Notes: generated by a model not told the origin, from the letters alone. Positions 17,948 to 28,707 are shown, counted from the stretch's first letter. The stretch: 64,000 nucleotides of DNA from Thiotrichales bacterium 19S3-11 (GCA_021713295.1 JAKJJU010000007.1:22588-86587), one strand, 5' to 3'. Numbers and translations: made by a program.

Positions 17948-19741
17948 ATGTATCATTTAATTGACTTTAATAGTAAAAAAACAGTAACCACGGATGATTT
18001 TGTTTTTGCTGGTGAAAATTCGCCATGGCAAGTGGAAATGGATTTAGAGCGTATAAAGAAGCAAATTAATTTAGATTATTTTATTAATGCGCAGCCATGC
18101 TTATCAAAGTACTTGCCTTTAATGCCGATAAAACACCATGCTAACTTTGTTTCTTTAAGAGAAACAGCAACACCATTATTAAAAAGTAAAGTAATTGCTA
18201 AAAAATTAGGTATTGACTTGTACTTTAAGGTTGAAGGTAAAAATCCAACGGGTTCGTTTAAAGATCGAGGTTCAGCCGTTGATATTACATTAGCAAAAGA
18301 GATGGGAGCAAAAGGGGTTGTATTAGCTTCAACTGGTAATATGGCCGCTTCTTGTTCTTGTTATGCAGCAGCAGCTAATATGCCATGTTTTATTGTTGTT
18401 CCTGAAGGTGTTTCTATGTCTAAATTGGCACAAGTAATATCGTTTGGTGGTAAAATTATCCAAGTTAAAGGGACTTATAATGATGCAGCAGAATTGGCTT
18501 ATAAAATTGCGAAATCTAGAAAATTTTATTTAGCAGGTGATTATGCTTTTCGTGTTGAGGGTCAAAAAACTGCTGCATTTGAAATTATCGATCAATTATT
18601 ATTTCAGGTGCCAGATGAGGTAATTGTACCTGTTGGTTGTGGTACAAATATTACAGCGTACAAAAAAGGCTTTGATGAATATAATGCGTTAGGCTTAATT
18701 GATAAAATGCCGAAAATATCAGGGGTACAGGCAAGTGGTGCAAATTCATTAGTTAGAGCATTTAGGGAAAATAGAAAATCCATTGTTGCACTTGATTATG
18801 TTGATACGATTGCAACAGCAATTTCTGTACCTTATCCAATTGATGGGGATAAAGCATTAGATGCGATTTATCAAACGAAAGGTCAGGCAATAGAAGTAAC
18901 CGATACGGATATGCTTAAAGCGCAGTATGAACTTTCAACATTGGAAGGTTTGTTTGTAGAAAGTGCTTCAGCTGCAACGGTTGCTTATTTATACAAACAG
19001 TTTGAAAATGGGACCTTAGAAGCCGGTAAAAAGATGATTTGTATTTTATCAGGTGATGGTTTGAAAGATCCAAATGTGGTTTTAAAATCAGCAATTCAGC
19101 CACCGGTTATTTATCCGAATGAATCAGATTTTGATCAGCTCTATGATAATCAATTTTTTGACAATAAAAGCATGCTATTTGTTGAGAAAGACTTGGTTGT
19201 TTTTAGTCAATTGCCAACGCTTCTAGAAGTAAAGCAAACGTTATCAGAATTATTAGATGCTAAATATAATGATCAATTTGTAGAGAAAATATTAAAGCAT
19301 GTTAGTGATTTTTTAACCAAAGGAAAAGCAATTACAATTTCTGATTTACAAGATATTGTTCAAGATGCTAGAGAAATGGCAAATGATACGCTTAATAATA
19401 ATCAGTTAACGATACAGTCATTTAATGTTACTACGGCTCAAAATAAACTATCAAAAGCAGAAGTAACCGTTAAAGTAAAAGAGCAATTATACTATGCCTC
19501 ACATGAAGGCGTTGGCCCTGTTGATGCAACGATTCAAGCATTAGCAAGAGCCTGTCCTGGTGATGTTTCTTATAAGCTAACCGATTATAAAGTACAAATA
19601 AGAGGAGAAGGTAGTGATGCAGTTGTTTTTGTTGAGCTAAAAATGCTGAAAGATGGGCATCATGTTATGGGGAAAGCCATTTCACCTGATATTATTCAAG
19701 CATCGGTTGAAGCATTTATTGATGCTTATAATAGTTATTAA
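17948..19741 (+). CDS. thrC: Threonine synthase fused to a LeuA-type regulatory domain
   Basis: Residues 1 to about 385 are a fold-type II PLP enzyme of threonine synthase type: NPTGSFKDRG with the Schiff-base lysine K105, ASTGNMAASCS and the PVGCGTNITAYKKGF phosphate-binding loop. SFKDRG is the threonine synthase variant; threonine dehydratase has SFKIRG. Residues about 455-597 resemble the C-terminal allosteric domain of 2-isopropylmalate and citramalate synthases: GVGPVDATIQAL at residue 521, LTDYKVQIRGEGSDAVVFVEL and ISPDIIQASVEAFIDAYN. That domain senses leucine or isoleucine in its home enzymes. Lying between ilvC and ilvD, the enzyme probably feeds threonine to isoleucine synthesis under end-product control (inference). 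Confidence 0.85.
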   Translation: MYHLIDFNSKKTVTTDDFVFAGENSPWQVEMDLERIKKQINLDYFINAQPCLSKYLPLMPIKHHANFVSLRETATPLLKSKVIAKKLGIDLYFKVEGKNPTGSFKDRGSAVDITLAKEMGAKGVVLASTGNMAASCSCYAAAANMPCFIVVPEGVSMSKLAQVISFGGKIIQVKGTYNDAAELAYKIAKSRKFYLAGDYAFRVEGQKTAAFEIIDQLLFQVPDEVIVPVGCGTNITAYKKGFDEYNALGLIDKMPKISGVQASGANSLVRAFRENRKSIVALDYVDTIATAISVPYPIDGDKALDAIYQTKGQAIEVTDTDMLKAQYELSTLEGLFVESASAATVAYLYKQFENGTLEAGKKMICILSGDGLKDPNVVLKSAIQPPVIYPNESDFDQLYDNQFFDNKSMLFVEKDLVVFSQLPTLLEVKQTLSELLDAKYNDQFVEKILKHVSDFLTKGKAITISDLQDIVQDAREMANDTLNNNQLTIQSFNVTTAQNKLSKAEVTVKVKEQLYYASHEGVGPVDATIQALARACPGDVSYKLTDYKVQIRGEGSDAVVFVELKMLKDGHHVMGKAISPDIIQASVEAFIDAYNSY

Positions 19742-19756
19742 ATAGAGAGTGATAAA

Positions 19757-21436
19757 ATGAGTCAAACGTTAAATAAATATAGCCAAACACTAACACAAGA
19801 TAAAACACAAGGTGCATCCCAGGCAATGTTATATGGTACGGGGTTATCGGAGTCGGATATGCAAAAACCTCAAATTGGTATTGCAAGTGTTTGGTATGAA
19901 GGTAACACCTGTAATATGCATTTGAATCATTTGGCACAGTATGCCAAAGATGCCGTTCAAAAAAGTGATCTCGTTGGTATGCGTTTTAATACCATTGGTG
20001 TAAGTGATGGTATTTCAATGGGTACTGACGGTATGAGTTATTCATTACAATCAAGAGACTTAATAGCGGACTCCATTGAAACAGTGATGGCTGCACATTG
20101 GTATGATGGTTTAATTGCTATACCGGGTTGTGATAAGAATATGCCGGGTTGTATGATTGCTTTAGGACGGCTGAATCGACCAGGATTTGTTATTTATGGA
20201 GGGACGATAAAGGCAGGGGTCGTTAGAGGAAAACCAGTTGATATTGTTAATGCATTTCAAAGTTATGGTGCCTGTTTAAGTGGCAGTATTTCAGAAGGGG
20301 AGCGTAGAGAAACCATTAAAAAAGCCTGCCCTGGAGCAGGTGCATGTGGTGGGATGTATACCGCTAATACAATGGCCTGCGCTATCGAAGCAATGGGAAT
20401 GAGTTTACCATTTAGTTCTTCAACGCCGGCAGTTGATTCAAAAAAACTAGAAGAATGTCAAAATGCAGGTGCAGTTATTGAAAATTTATTAGCTTTAGAT
20501 TTAAAACCCAGCGATATCATGACCAAAAAAGCATTCGAAAATGCAATTGTTGTTATTATGGCAATGGGTGGTTCAACAAACGCCGTTTTGCATTTAATTG
20601 CTATTGCTCATTCAGTTGGCGTCAAATTAAATTTAGCTGATTTCCAAAAAATTAGCGATCGAGTCCCATTATTAGCTGATTTTAAACCAAGTGGGCAGTT
20701 TGTAATGGCTGATTTGCATGCAATTGGTGGGACGCCTGCTGTTATGAACTATTTATTTAAAGAAGGCCTATTACATGGCGATTGTTTAACAGTAACGGGT
20801 AAAACGTTAGCTGAAAACTTAATTAATGTTGCTGATTTGCCTAAAGACAATCCAATTATTCGTCCATTAGATAATCCGTTAAAGAAAACTGGACATTTGC
20901 AAATTCTAACCGGAAATCTTGCCAGCGAAGGCTCAGTTGCCAAAATTACAGGTAAAGAAGGTGAGGTTTTTATAGGAACAGCTAGAGCATTTGATTGTGA
21001 GGAGAAAATGGTTGAAGCTGTAATGCAGGGCAAAATTCAAAAAGGTGATGTTATCGTTATTCGTTATGAAGGTCCCAAAGGTGGCCCTGGTATGCCTGAG
21101 ATGTTAAAACCAACGTCACTGATTATGGGAGCTGGATTAGGTAAAGATGTTGCATTAATTACCGATGGTCGTTTCTCTGGTGGCTCACATGGTTTTATTG
21201 TGGGACATATTGCACCTGAAGCGCAAGTAGGGGGTGTTATTGCCTTAATTAAAGATGGTGATCAAATTACTATTGATGCAATTAATAATCGTATCGATGT
21301 TGATGTAACTAAAGCAGAGTTAAATGCCCGTCGAGCAAAATGGCAGCCACCAGCATTAAAAGCAGAAAAAGGTGCTCTAAAAAAATATATTAACCTTGTT
21401 TCTTCTGCTTCTAAAGGTTGTGTGACGGATAACTAG
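19757..21436 (+). CDS. ilvD: Dihydroxy-acid dehydratase
   Basis: Iron-sulfur enzyme that dehydrates dihydroxyisovalerate and dihydroxymethylvalerate to the 2-keto acids. The 559 residues contain [32 protein letters not shown] with cluster cysteines, and the late [12 protein letters not shown] motif. It is the last gene of the ilv operon and follows thrC by 15 bases. It converges on acs with only six bases between the stop codons, and no terminator hairpin is seen there. No transaminase gene (ilvE) is in the operon. Confidence 0.97.
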   Translation: MSQTLNKYSQTLTQDKTQGASQAMLYGTGLSESDMQKPQIGIASVWYEGNTCNMHLNHLAQYAKDAVQKSDLVGMRFNTIGVSDGISMGTDGMSYSLQSRDLIADSIETVMAAHWYDGLIAIPGCDKNMPGCMIALGRLNRPGFVIYGGTIKAGVVRGKPVDIVNAFQSYGACLSGSISEGERRETIKKACPGAGACGGMYTANTMACAIEAMGMSLPFSSSTPAVDSKKLEECQNAGAVIENLLALDLKPSDIMTKKAFENAIVVIMAMGGSTNAVLHLIAIAHSVGVKLNLADFQKISDRVPLLADFKPSGQFVMADLHAIGGTPAVMNYLFKEGLLHGDCLTVTGKTLAENLINVADLPKDNPIIRPLDNPLKKTGHLQILTGNLASEGSVAKITGKEGEVFIGTARAFDCEEKMVEAVMQGKIQKGDVIVIRYEGPKGGPGMPEMLKPTSLIMGAGLGKDVALITDGRFSGGSHGFIVGHIAPEAQVGGVIALIKDGDQITIDAINNRIDVDVTKAELNARRAKWQPPALKAEKGALKKYINLVSSASKGCVTDN

Positions 21437-21442
21437 GACAAA

Positions 21443-23335
21443 CTAACGATAATCAATTCGCTCATCAATTAGTTTTTGTATACATTGATTATCCGCTAAT
21501 GTAGTGGTATCACCGAGTTGATCTTCTTCAAAATGTGCAATTTTACGTAAGATACGTCTCATGATTTTTCCAGAGCGTGTTTTGGGTAGGTTAGCAGTAA
21601 ATTGAATATGTGAGATAACGGCAATTGGGCCATAAGTATGGCGTACCCACTGTCTTATATTACCTGCTAAATTATCGGATTGATTTGTATCTTCAGTAAG
21701 CGTAATAAAGGCATAAATAGTTTGACCTTTAATCGAATCTGGAATACCAATAATAGCCGCTTCAGCCACATTTTCATGTGCAACTAGAGCACTTTCAATT
21801 TCAGCGGTACCAAGACGATGCCCGGCAATGCTAATGACATCATCTAAGCGTCCTGTAATCCAAATATTATTATGATCATCTCGCCAAGCACCATCAGAAG
21901 GAAAATAAAAATTAGGGTAAGGTTTAAGGTAGGTTTCGATAAAGCGCTTGTGATCACCGTAAATGGTACGCATCATGCCAGGCCATGGTTTTTTAATTGC
22001 AAGTGCGCCGTAGTCATGTGCTTGCATAGCGCCTTGAATTTCTTTGCCTGTATGTTTATCTAGAATAACAGCTTCAATGCCTAAAAAAGGATGCATTGCA
22101 GAGCCTGGAACCTGTGGGTAATCTGAGCAAGGTGTGATCATAATGCCGCCGGTTTCCGTTTGCCACCAAGTATCAACTATAGGACAGTTTTTATTGCCAA
22201 TATGTTGATAATACCATTCCCAAGCTTCTGGATTAATTGGTTCGCCAACTGTGCCTAAAATACGTAGAGATGTGCGTTTGCTATTACCAAGTGCGCTTTC
22301 AACACCTTGCGCCATAAAACTTCTAACGGCCGTTGGGGCAGTATAGAAAATAGTAACTTGATATTGGTCAATGATATCAAACCAGCGGCTAACACTTGGA
22401 TAAGCTGGAGTACCTTCAAACATCAAAGTTGTTGCACCATTAGCTAATGGCCCATAGACAACATATGAGTGACCAGTAATCCAACCAACATCAGCACTAC
22501 ACCAATAAATATCATCTTCTTTTAAGTCAAAAATTTTTCGATGGGTTAAGGATGCATATAGAAGGTATCCTGCGCTTGTATGTAAAACGCCTTTAGGTTT
22601 TCCAGTAGAACCAGAAGTATAAAGTATAAATAGTGGATCTTCAGCTTTCATGATTTCAGGCTCAAATGTTGACTCAGTTATTGAGTCTTTTAGCGCATGA
22701 TAGTCATAATCACGATGATCAAACCATTGAATAGTATTTTGTGCATGACGGATAACGAGCACTTTATCAACATTAGTATCATGATCGATTGCTTGATCAA
22801 TATTCTCTTTTAAATTGAGAGTTTTTCCACCACGAAAAGTACCATCAGCCGTGAGAATTAAACGACAGTCACAGTCAATTAGTCTTTGTTTAATCGATTC
22901 AGGGGAGAAACCTGCAAATATGACCGTATGTATTGCGCCAATGCGATTACAGGCAAGCATAGCAAAGCAAGCTTCAGGTATCATCGGCAAGTAGATACAA
23001 ATTCGATCACCTTTTTTAACGCCTAATTTTTTTAGTATATGACTAAACTGACAAACTTCTTTATGTAATTCTCGATACGTAATGATACGTTGATCATTTG
23101 GATTATCACCTTGCCAAATAATAGCCGTTTTATCAGCTTGTTTTTCAAGGTGACGATCAATGCAATTATAGCTAACATTCAATGTGCCTTCTTCAAACCA
23201 TTTGATATCAGCATTTTCAAAGCTACCAGAAGTTACTGTATGAAATGGACTAAACCAGTCTAACTTTTCAGCCTCATTACGCCAAAAAGAGTCACTATCT
23301 GAAATGGAATTTTGGTAATTTGTTAACCAATCCAT
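21443..23335 (-). CDS. acs: Acetyl-CoA synthetase
   Basis: Activates acetate to acetyl-CoA through an acetyl-adenylate. About 630 residues, with the AMP-binding loop YTSGSTGKPKGVLHT, WWQTETGG, the ITGRLDDVISIAGHRLGTAEIE hinge and the C-terminal TRSGKIMRRILRK whose lysine is the regulatory acetylation site in the family. The frame extends to an ATG at 23350, but GGAG lies eight bases before the inner ATG at 23335, which I prefer. It runs opposite to ilvD. Confidence 0.97.
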   Translation of the reverse strand: MDWLTNYQNSISDSDSFWRNEAEKLDWFSPFHTVTSGSFENADIKWFEEGTLNVSYNCIDRHLEKQADKTAIIWQGDNPNDQRIITYRELHKEVCQFSHILKKLGVKKGDRICIYLPMIPEACFAMLACNRIGAIHTVIFAGFSPESIKQRLIDCDCRLILTADGTFRGGKTLNLKENIDQAIDHDTNVDKVLVIRHAQNTIQWFDHRDYDYHALKDSITESTFEPEIMKAEDPLFILYTSGSTGKPKGVLHTSAGYLLYASLTHRKIFDLKEDDIYWCSADVGWITGHSYVVYGPLANGATTLMFEGTPAYPSVSRWFDIIDQYQVTIFYTAPTAVRSFMAQGVESALGNSKRTSLRILGTVGEPINPEAWEWYYQHIGNKNCPIVDTWWQTETGGIMITPCSDYPQVPGSAMHPFLGIEAVILDKHTGKEIQGAMQAHDYGALAIKKPWPGMMRTIYGDHKRFIETYLKPYPNFYFPSDGAWRDDHNNIWITGRLDDVISIAGHRLGTAEIESALVAHENVAEAAIIGIPDSIKGQTIYAFITLTEDTNQSDNLAGNIRQWVRHTYGPIAVISHIQFTANLPKTRSGKIMRRILRKIAHFEEDQLGDTTTLADNQCIQKLIDERIDYR

Positions 23336-23453
23336 AGTTGTATTCTCCATAGAAAATCAATAATACTTATGGTTATAGCATATTTTGAAGGTGGATGGTA
23401 TTCTAGGTTGATAGATAAAGCGACTTGTTATGACTTTAATTCTAAGAGTAAGC

Positions 23454-24299
23454 TTATGAACCAATCAAATAAACCAATCTTAAACTAAGCGTTGTAAGCT
23501 TACTACCTTCTGTACTCTTATGTGGAATATATGAATAGGAATACGATGGGATTAAAAGAAAACCACCGTATTGGCTGCGATAAGAAAATGCCATGCTTAA
23601 CAAAACATAGTAACCTCGGTGATTTATATAGTTAGTAATACTTCTATGGGATTGGGAGAATGCTGAGTAATTGATATCATTAGTTAATTTGTGAAAATAA
23701 ATATAACCTAAAAGAGAGTGTAAAGAGATGGCTGTTTGTTGATTAAAATTCCAGGTGCTTATTTGTGATAATCCAACGTAAGCTTGACTAATATCTTGCT
23801 GTATGCTGTTGATCGTTGCAAATGGCCCAAATCCTATCCCTTGTTCAGTAGTAGTTTTTGAGTATGAAAATGTATTGTTGATTCCTGGCATAAAAGAAAA
23901 ATTACCACTTTTGATTCTATAGCCCCCACCGACACTCCAACTAAACATACGGTGTAATAGATCAGAGTATTCATTTATTGGTAATATTTGATCGTTAATT
24001 GTAAAATCTAAATTGGATTTGCCTATTGTTGAATCAAGATAGCTATGAAAAACCCAATTATTATAACGTGCTAAGCCACCGATAATGGCGCCTATATATC
24101 GCTCTTGGGCGGTTGATTTAGCCTGTGTTCCATATAAAAACGGATTTGATTGATCATAGGTTCTTATGCCTATGCTTGGGCCTATATACCAGTGGAAATG
24201 CCAATTATTATCATCTTTTGCTTCATTAGCTATGGTAATGGAATCAAATAGTATGCTGAAAAGAAAGAGAATGAATAATTTGTTAGTTTTTCCAAGCAT
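23454..24299 (-). CDS. Putative outer-membrane beta-barrel protein
   Basis: 281 residues, family not recognised. A signal peptide (KLFILFLFSILFDSITIANEA) is followed by alternating-hydrophobicity strands rich in Tyr, Trp, Ser and Asn such as WHFHWYIGPSIGIRTYD and GGYRIKSGNFSFMPGINNTFSYS, the texture of a small beta-barrel. The last strand is LTTLSLRLVYLIGS, not ending in the usual aromatic residue. It is flanked by acs and a divergent ClpP-like gene, with 275 bases in front. Function is unknown; the barrel is inferred from strand pattern alone. Confidence 0.55.
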   Translation of the reverse strand: MLGKTNKLFILFLFSILFDSITIANEAKDDNNWHFHWYIGPSIGIRTYDQSNPFLYGTQAKSTAQERYIGAIIGGLARYNNWVFHSYLDSTIGKSNLDFTINDQILPINEYSDLLHRMFSWSVGGGYRIKSGNFSFMPGINNTFSYSKTTTEQGIGFGPFATINSIQQDISQAYVGLSQISTWNFNQQTAISLHSLLGYIYFHKLTNDINYSAFSQSHRSITNYINHRGYYVLLSMAFSYRSQYGGFLLIPSYSYSYIPHKSTEGSKLTTLSLRLVYLIGS

Positions 24300-24574
24300 A
24301 TAAACTTCATAAAAATAAGCGTGATTGTTTTAATTTTTATTATATATTTTAATATTGAGATAGCAACTTTTTAAACATTTCTCTGAAAGTTAAATGGCAT
24401 TAATTAGTCTTGTTCAAGTATATAATGACGAAAGAAACGTAGTGTCAAAGTAATAATCAAATAGTTAGTTGATGTGCTCTGTTTCATCATGATTGATTTA
24501 TTCAATTACAGTGGATATAGTATGAGCTAAGTTTTTTCAATAGAGTAAATGACAATATTTAAAGGGAGTTCATT

Positions 24575-25177
24575 GTGAATAACGAGATCATTAGAAATGA
24601 TGAAGTAGCTACGAAAGAAAAGTCGCCTGAGCAAGATAAATTTAATGTAAAAGAGAAATTATTTGAGAGCAGGCAATTATTAATCTGCGGTGAAATCAAT
24701 CAAAAACTTGCTGCAAAAATCACTGAAGAATTGTTAGCGCTAGAAGCAGAAGACAATAAAAGCGATATTACACTTTTTATCAACTCACAAGGTGGGCATG
24801 TTGAAGCAGGTGATACGATCCACGATATGATTCGATTTATTAAACCCACGGTTAAAGTCATTGGTACAGGTTGGGTTGCTAGTGCTGGTACGCATATCTA
24901 TTTGGCGGCAGATAAAGAAAATCGCTATTGTTTACCCAATACGCGTTTTTTAATTCATCAACCATTAGGTGGGACACGAGGTAGTGCTTCTGATATCCAC
25001 ATTCAGGCTGAGCAAATTGTTAAAATGCGCGAGCGTTTGGCAAAAGTAATTTCGAAAAGCACAGGCCAAGAAATTAAAAAAGTACGTCTAGATATTGATC
25101 GTGACTATTGGATGAATACAGATGAAGCAACTGAATATGGCATTGTCCATAAAGTAATTAAAAAACGTCAATTTTAA
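24575..25177 (+). CDS. ClpP-family serine protease paralogue
   Basis: 200 residues with the ClpP fold: oligomer and active-site segment LFINSQGGHVEAGDTIHDMI, catalytic Ser in GWVASAGTHIYLAA, catalytic His in NTRFLIHQPLGG, and the Asp-containing DRDYWMNTDEATEYGIV. The Ser motif reads ASAG rather than the usual ASMG. The N-terminal 30 residues are charged and unlike the standard ClpP axial loops. Start is GTG at 24575 with AAAGGGAG before it. No ClpX or ClpA gene is adjacent, so this may be a second, specialised peptidase. It stands upstream of polA on the same strand. Confidence 0.8.
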   Translation: MNNEIIRNDEVATKEKSPEQDKFNVKEKLFESRQLLICGEINQKLAAKITEELLALEAEDNKSDITLFINSQGGHVEAGDTIHDMIRFIKPTVKVIGTGWVASAGTHIYLAADKENRYCLPNTRFLIHQPLGGTRGSASDIHIQAEQIVKMRERLAKVISKSTGQEIKKVRLDIDRDYWMNTDEATEYGIVHKVIKKRQF

Positions 25178-25226
25178 TTAATCTTGAAAGCACGATACTA
25201 GATTATATTTAAGGTTAATTTCTACT

Positions 25227-27938
25227 ATGAATAATCCTGTTGATTTAGATTCAACTAAAAAGCTCGTTTTAGTTGATGGTTCATCTTATTTGTTTAGAGC
25301 ATTCCATGCGATGCCATATTTAATGACATCAAAAGGCCAACACACAGGCGCTATTTATGGTGTTATTAATATGCTAAAAAAACTCCCTCAACAAATGGGT
25401 ACAGAGCATATTGGTATTATTTTTGACGCCAAGGGTAAAAATTTTAGACATCAGCTTTATCCAGAGTATAAGGCCAATCGTAAGAAAATGGCTGATGAGC
25501 TCAGTGAGCAAATCAAACCGTTACACCAATTAATTAAAGCGATGGGCTTTCCATTAGTAAGTATTGAAGGGGTTGAAGCAGATGATGTTATTGGAACACT
25601 AGCTAAAGAGGCATCAAATAATGGCTGGGATGTCCTAATCTCTACAAGTGATAAGGATATGGCTCAGCTAGTTAATGAGCATGTTACATTAGTTGATACC
25701 ATGAAAAATGAAATTACTAAACGCGAAAAAGTAATTGAAAAGTTTGGTGTTACGCCTGAACAAATTATAGATTTTCTAGCTTTAGTTGGTGATAGCTCTG
25801 ATAATATCCCTGGAGTGCCGAAAGTTGGCCCTAAGAGCGCTTCAAAATGGTTAAATGAATATGGTAATTTAGATAATATCATTAAACATGCTGATCAGAT
25901 TAATGGAAAAATTGGTGAAAATTTACGTAATAGTTTAGAGGTGCTTCCTTTATCTTATAAGTTAGCAACGATTGTTACAGATGTGCCATTAGAAATTAAA
26001 TATGATCAATTAAAATGTCAGTTACCGGATACGAGTCAGTTAAAAATACTCTATAAAGAGCTGGAATTTCATAAACTTTTAAAAGAAGTTGAACTGTTAG
26101 CAGGCGATGAAAGTGAGCCGTTAGTTAATCAACCCAGTTATGAATGTATTTTAACACAAAATGCTCTGGAAGAATGGATTAGAAAAATTAAACAAGCTAA
26201 ATTAGTTGCGATAGATACAGAGACAACCGCTCTTGATCCGATGCGAGCTAATTTGGTTGGTATTTCTCTAGCTGTAGAAGAAGGAAAGGCTTGTTATATT
26301 CCGCTGGCACATGATTATTTAGGCGTGCCAATGCAGCTACCGTTTCAGAAAACGTTAGATGCTTTAAAAGTTGTATTAGAAGATAAGGCGATTAAAAAAG
26401 TCGGTCATCATATTAAATATGATTTGAAAATCTTAAGAAGAGCAGGAATTGAGCTTGAAGGTGTTAGTTATGATACAATGCTTGAATCTTATGTTTTCAA
26501 CAGTACTGCGTCACGTCATGACATGGATTCACTGGCAGAGTATTATTTAGACATTAAAACAACCTCTTTTGAAGAAGTAGCTGGAAAAGGCAAAAATCAG
26601 TTAACGTTTAACCAAGTTGATTTGGAAAAAGCAACTCCTTATGCTGCGGAAGATGCTGATATTACCCTAAGGCTTCACCATTATTTTTGGCCAAAAATAG
26701 AGAAAGAAGAAAAACTAAACGCATTATTTCTCGATGAAGAGATGCCTGTAATGTTTGTCTTAAATGAGATTGAAATGACAGGGGTTAAGTTAGATATTAG
26801 TCAACTACAAGCGCAATCGAATCAATTAGCGATGAATATAAATGATCTTGAAGCTAAAGCCTATAAGTTAGCAGATAAAACCTTTAATTTAGCATCGACA
26901 AAGCAATTAAGAGAAATATTATTTGATGACTTAAAAATTCCAGTTGTTAAAAAAACACCTGGCGGTCAGCCATCGACTTCAGAAGAGGTAATGCAAGAGT
27001 TATCACAAGCCTATGAGTTGCCGGCTATCATTTTAGAGCATCGTCATCTTAGTAAGCTTAAATCAACCTATACGGATAAATTGCCGCTACAAATTAATCC
27101 TCAAACTAATCGTGTGCATACCTCTTACCATCAAGCTGTTGCGATTACAGGTAGGCTATCTTCATCTGATCCAAATTTGCAAAATATTCCAATCCGTACA
27201 GAAACAGGACGTAAAATACGTCAAGCATTTATTGCTGCTAAGGATCATCTATTAGTTGCTGCAGATTATTCTCAAATTGAATTAAGAATTATGGCGCATT
27301 TATCAAATGATAAAGGATTGGTAAAGGCATTTAATGAGGGCGCAGATATTCATAGAGCAACAGCAGCTGAAGTGCTTAACTTGTCATTAGCTGATGTTAC
27401 TTCGGAGGATCGCAGAAAGGCGAAAGCAGTTAACTTTGGATTAATCTACGGTATGAGTGCGTTTGGTTTAGCAAGACAGTTACATATAAGTCAAGGTGAA
27501 GCACAAGATTATGTCGATCTTTATTTTTCACGTTATCCAGGTGTAAAAGCCTATATGCAACAGACGCGAGAATATGCTCTAGATCAGGGGTATGTTGAAA
27601 CACTTTTTGGTAGGCGCTTATATTTATCTGATATTAAATCACGTAATGTACAGCGTCGTAAACAAGCTGAGCGTGCAGCAATTAATGCGCCAATGCAAGG
27701 AACGGCTGCTGATATTATCAAACGGGCAATGATCCAATTAAATAAATGGTTACAGAATCACTACCCAAATGCCAAAATGATTATGCAAGTTCATGATGAA
27801 CTTGTTTTAGAAGTACCAAAAGCAGATGCAGAAGTAGTCAAAGAAGGTGTCATTGAAATTATGGAATCTGCAGCAAGCTTGACTGTTCCACTTGCAGTTG
27901 ATGCAGCAATTGGGCAAAATTGGGATCAAGCACATTAG
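25227..27938 (+). CDS. polA: DNA polymerase I
   Basis: 903-residue repair and Okazaki-fragment polymerase. Order of domains: 5'-3' exonuclease (residues 10-290; VDGSSYLFRAFHAMP, GVEADDVIGTLA), 3'-5' exonuclease (about 305-490) with an intact DTE motif in AIDTETTALDP and YAAEDAD, then polymerase with ADYSQIELRIMAHLS, RRKAKAVNFGLIYGMS and QVHDELVLEV. All catalytic motifs are present, so proofreading should be active. It precedes a DUF2147 gene on the same strand by about 50 bases. Confidence 0.98.
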   Translation: MNNPVDLDSTKKLVLVDGSSYLFRAFHAMPYLMTSKGQHTGAIYGVINMLKKLPQQMGTEHIGIIFDAKGKNFRHQLYPEYKANRKKMADELSEQIKPLHQLIKAMGFPLVSIEGVEADDVIGTLAKEASNNGWDVLISTSDKDMAQLVNEHVTLVDTMKNEITKREKVIEKFGVTPEQIIDFLALVGDSSDNIPGVPKVGPKSASKWLNEYGNLDNIIKHADQINGKIGENLRNSLEVLPLSYKLATIVTDVPLEIKYDQLKCQLPDTSQLKILYKELEFHKLLKEVELLAGDESEPLVNQPSYECILTQNALEEWIRKIKQAKLVAIDTETTALDPMRANLVGISLAVEEGKACYIPLAHDYLGVPMQLPFQKTLDALKVVLEDKAIKKVGHHIKYDLKILRRAGIELEGVSYDTMLESYVFNSTASRHDMDSLAEYYLDIKTTSFEEVAGKGKNQLTFNQVDLEKATPYAAEDADITLRLHHYFWPKIEKEEKLNALFLDEEMPVMFVLNEIEMTGVKLDISQLQAQSNQLAMNINDLEAKAYKLADKTFNLASTKQLREILFDDLKIPVVKKTPGGQPSTSEEVMQELSQAYELPAIILEHRHLSKLKSTYTDKLPLQINPQTNRVHTSYHQAVAITGRLSSSDPNLQNIPIRTETGRKIRQAFIAAKDHLLVAADYSQIELRIMAHLSNDKGLVKAFNEGADIHRATAAEVLNLSLADVTSEDRRKAKAVNFGLIYGMSAFGLARQLHISQGEAQDYVDLYFSRYPGVKAYMQQTREYALDQGYVETLFGRRLYLSDIKSRNVQRRKQAERAAINAPMQGTAADIIKRAMIQLNKWLQNHYPNAKMIMQVHDELVLEVPKADAEVVKEGVIEIMESAASLTVPLAVDAAIGQNWDQAH

Positions 27939-27987
27939 CTTATTAATAGTTAGTTTAAGGATGGACACAAAGCATAAGGAGGGTTTT

Positions 27988-28707
27988 ATGCGGATATCTA
28001 AATTACTATCATTGTCAATCGCATTAGGAATATTTAGCGTATCACATAATGGGTTAGCTTCAACTGACCAACTTAATTCTGCACAGGCACAGAATACCAA
28101 AGCGCATGCACAAAAAACCAATATTTTATCTCCAATTGGTTATTGGCTGCAATACAGTGATAAAACAGATAAGGCACAATCGGTTTTTCAAGTCTATCAA
28201 GATTCTAAATCAGGAAAAATTGAAGGTAAAATTTTAGTGCCATTTTTTAAAGTAGTTGATGGTGAGGTAACGCCACCAGATATTAATTGTCAGAAGTGTG
28301 GAAAAGGTTCTGATAATGGTTATACCTATGACTACACTAAAACTCCAGATAGTCGAGTCCAAGGTATGAAAATACTATGGGGCTTTACTAAAACAGATGA
28401 TGAACCCTCAAAAGGTGATGGCGTAGAATGGGATGATGGTTCCTTGCTTGATCCTGAAAGTGGTCATGTTTATAGTGGTTATCTTTATACGCAAAACTGG
28501 GGTAGAGAGCTTTATTTGAGAGGTTATTGGGGAATAAGTTTGATTGGTCGTACTCAAGTCTGGAGACGTATTACTAAACAAGATGCGGACCGTTTGGTAA
28601 AACAATGTGGTTTAGTTAGTGATGGTACACATTATACTTATACGAATAAAGGTGGCAAAGTTGACAATGAAAAGCTTTGGCAAAGTTGTAAAAATATTAA
28701 GCTGTGA
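27988..28707 (+). CDS. DUF2147-family exported protein
   Basis: 239 residues with an N-terminal signal peptide (RISKLLSLSIALGIF ending in GLAS). The rest has the DUF2147 lipocalin-like layout: SPIGYWLQYSD, KSGKIEGKILVPFFK, a CQKCG pair, GMKILWGF and a run with DPESGHVYSGYL then LYLRGYWGISLIGRTQVW. The biochemical role of the family is not known. The frame is open upstream into polA, but the ATG at 27988 has AAGGAGG at ideal distance and starts exactly at the signal peptide. Confidence 0.85.
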   Translation: MRISKLLSLSIALGIFSVSHNGLASTDQLNSAQAQNTKAHAQKTNILSPIGYWLQYSDKTDKAQSVFQVYQDSKSGKIEGKILVPFFKVVDGEVTPPDINCQKCGKGSDNGYTYDYTKTPDSRVQGMKILWGFTKTDDEPSKGDGVEWDDGSLLDPESGHVYSGYLYTQNWGRELYLRGYWGISLIGRTQVWRRITKQDADRLVKQCGLVSDGTHYTYTNKGGKVDNEKLWQSCKNIKL

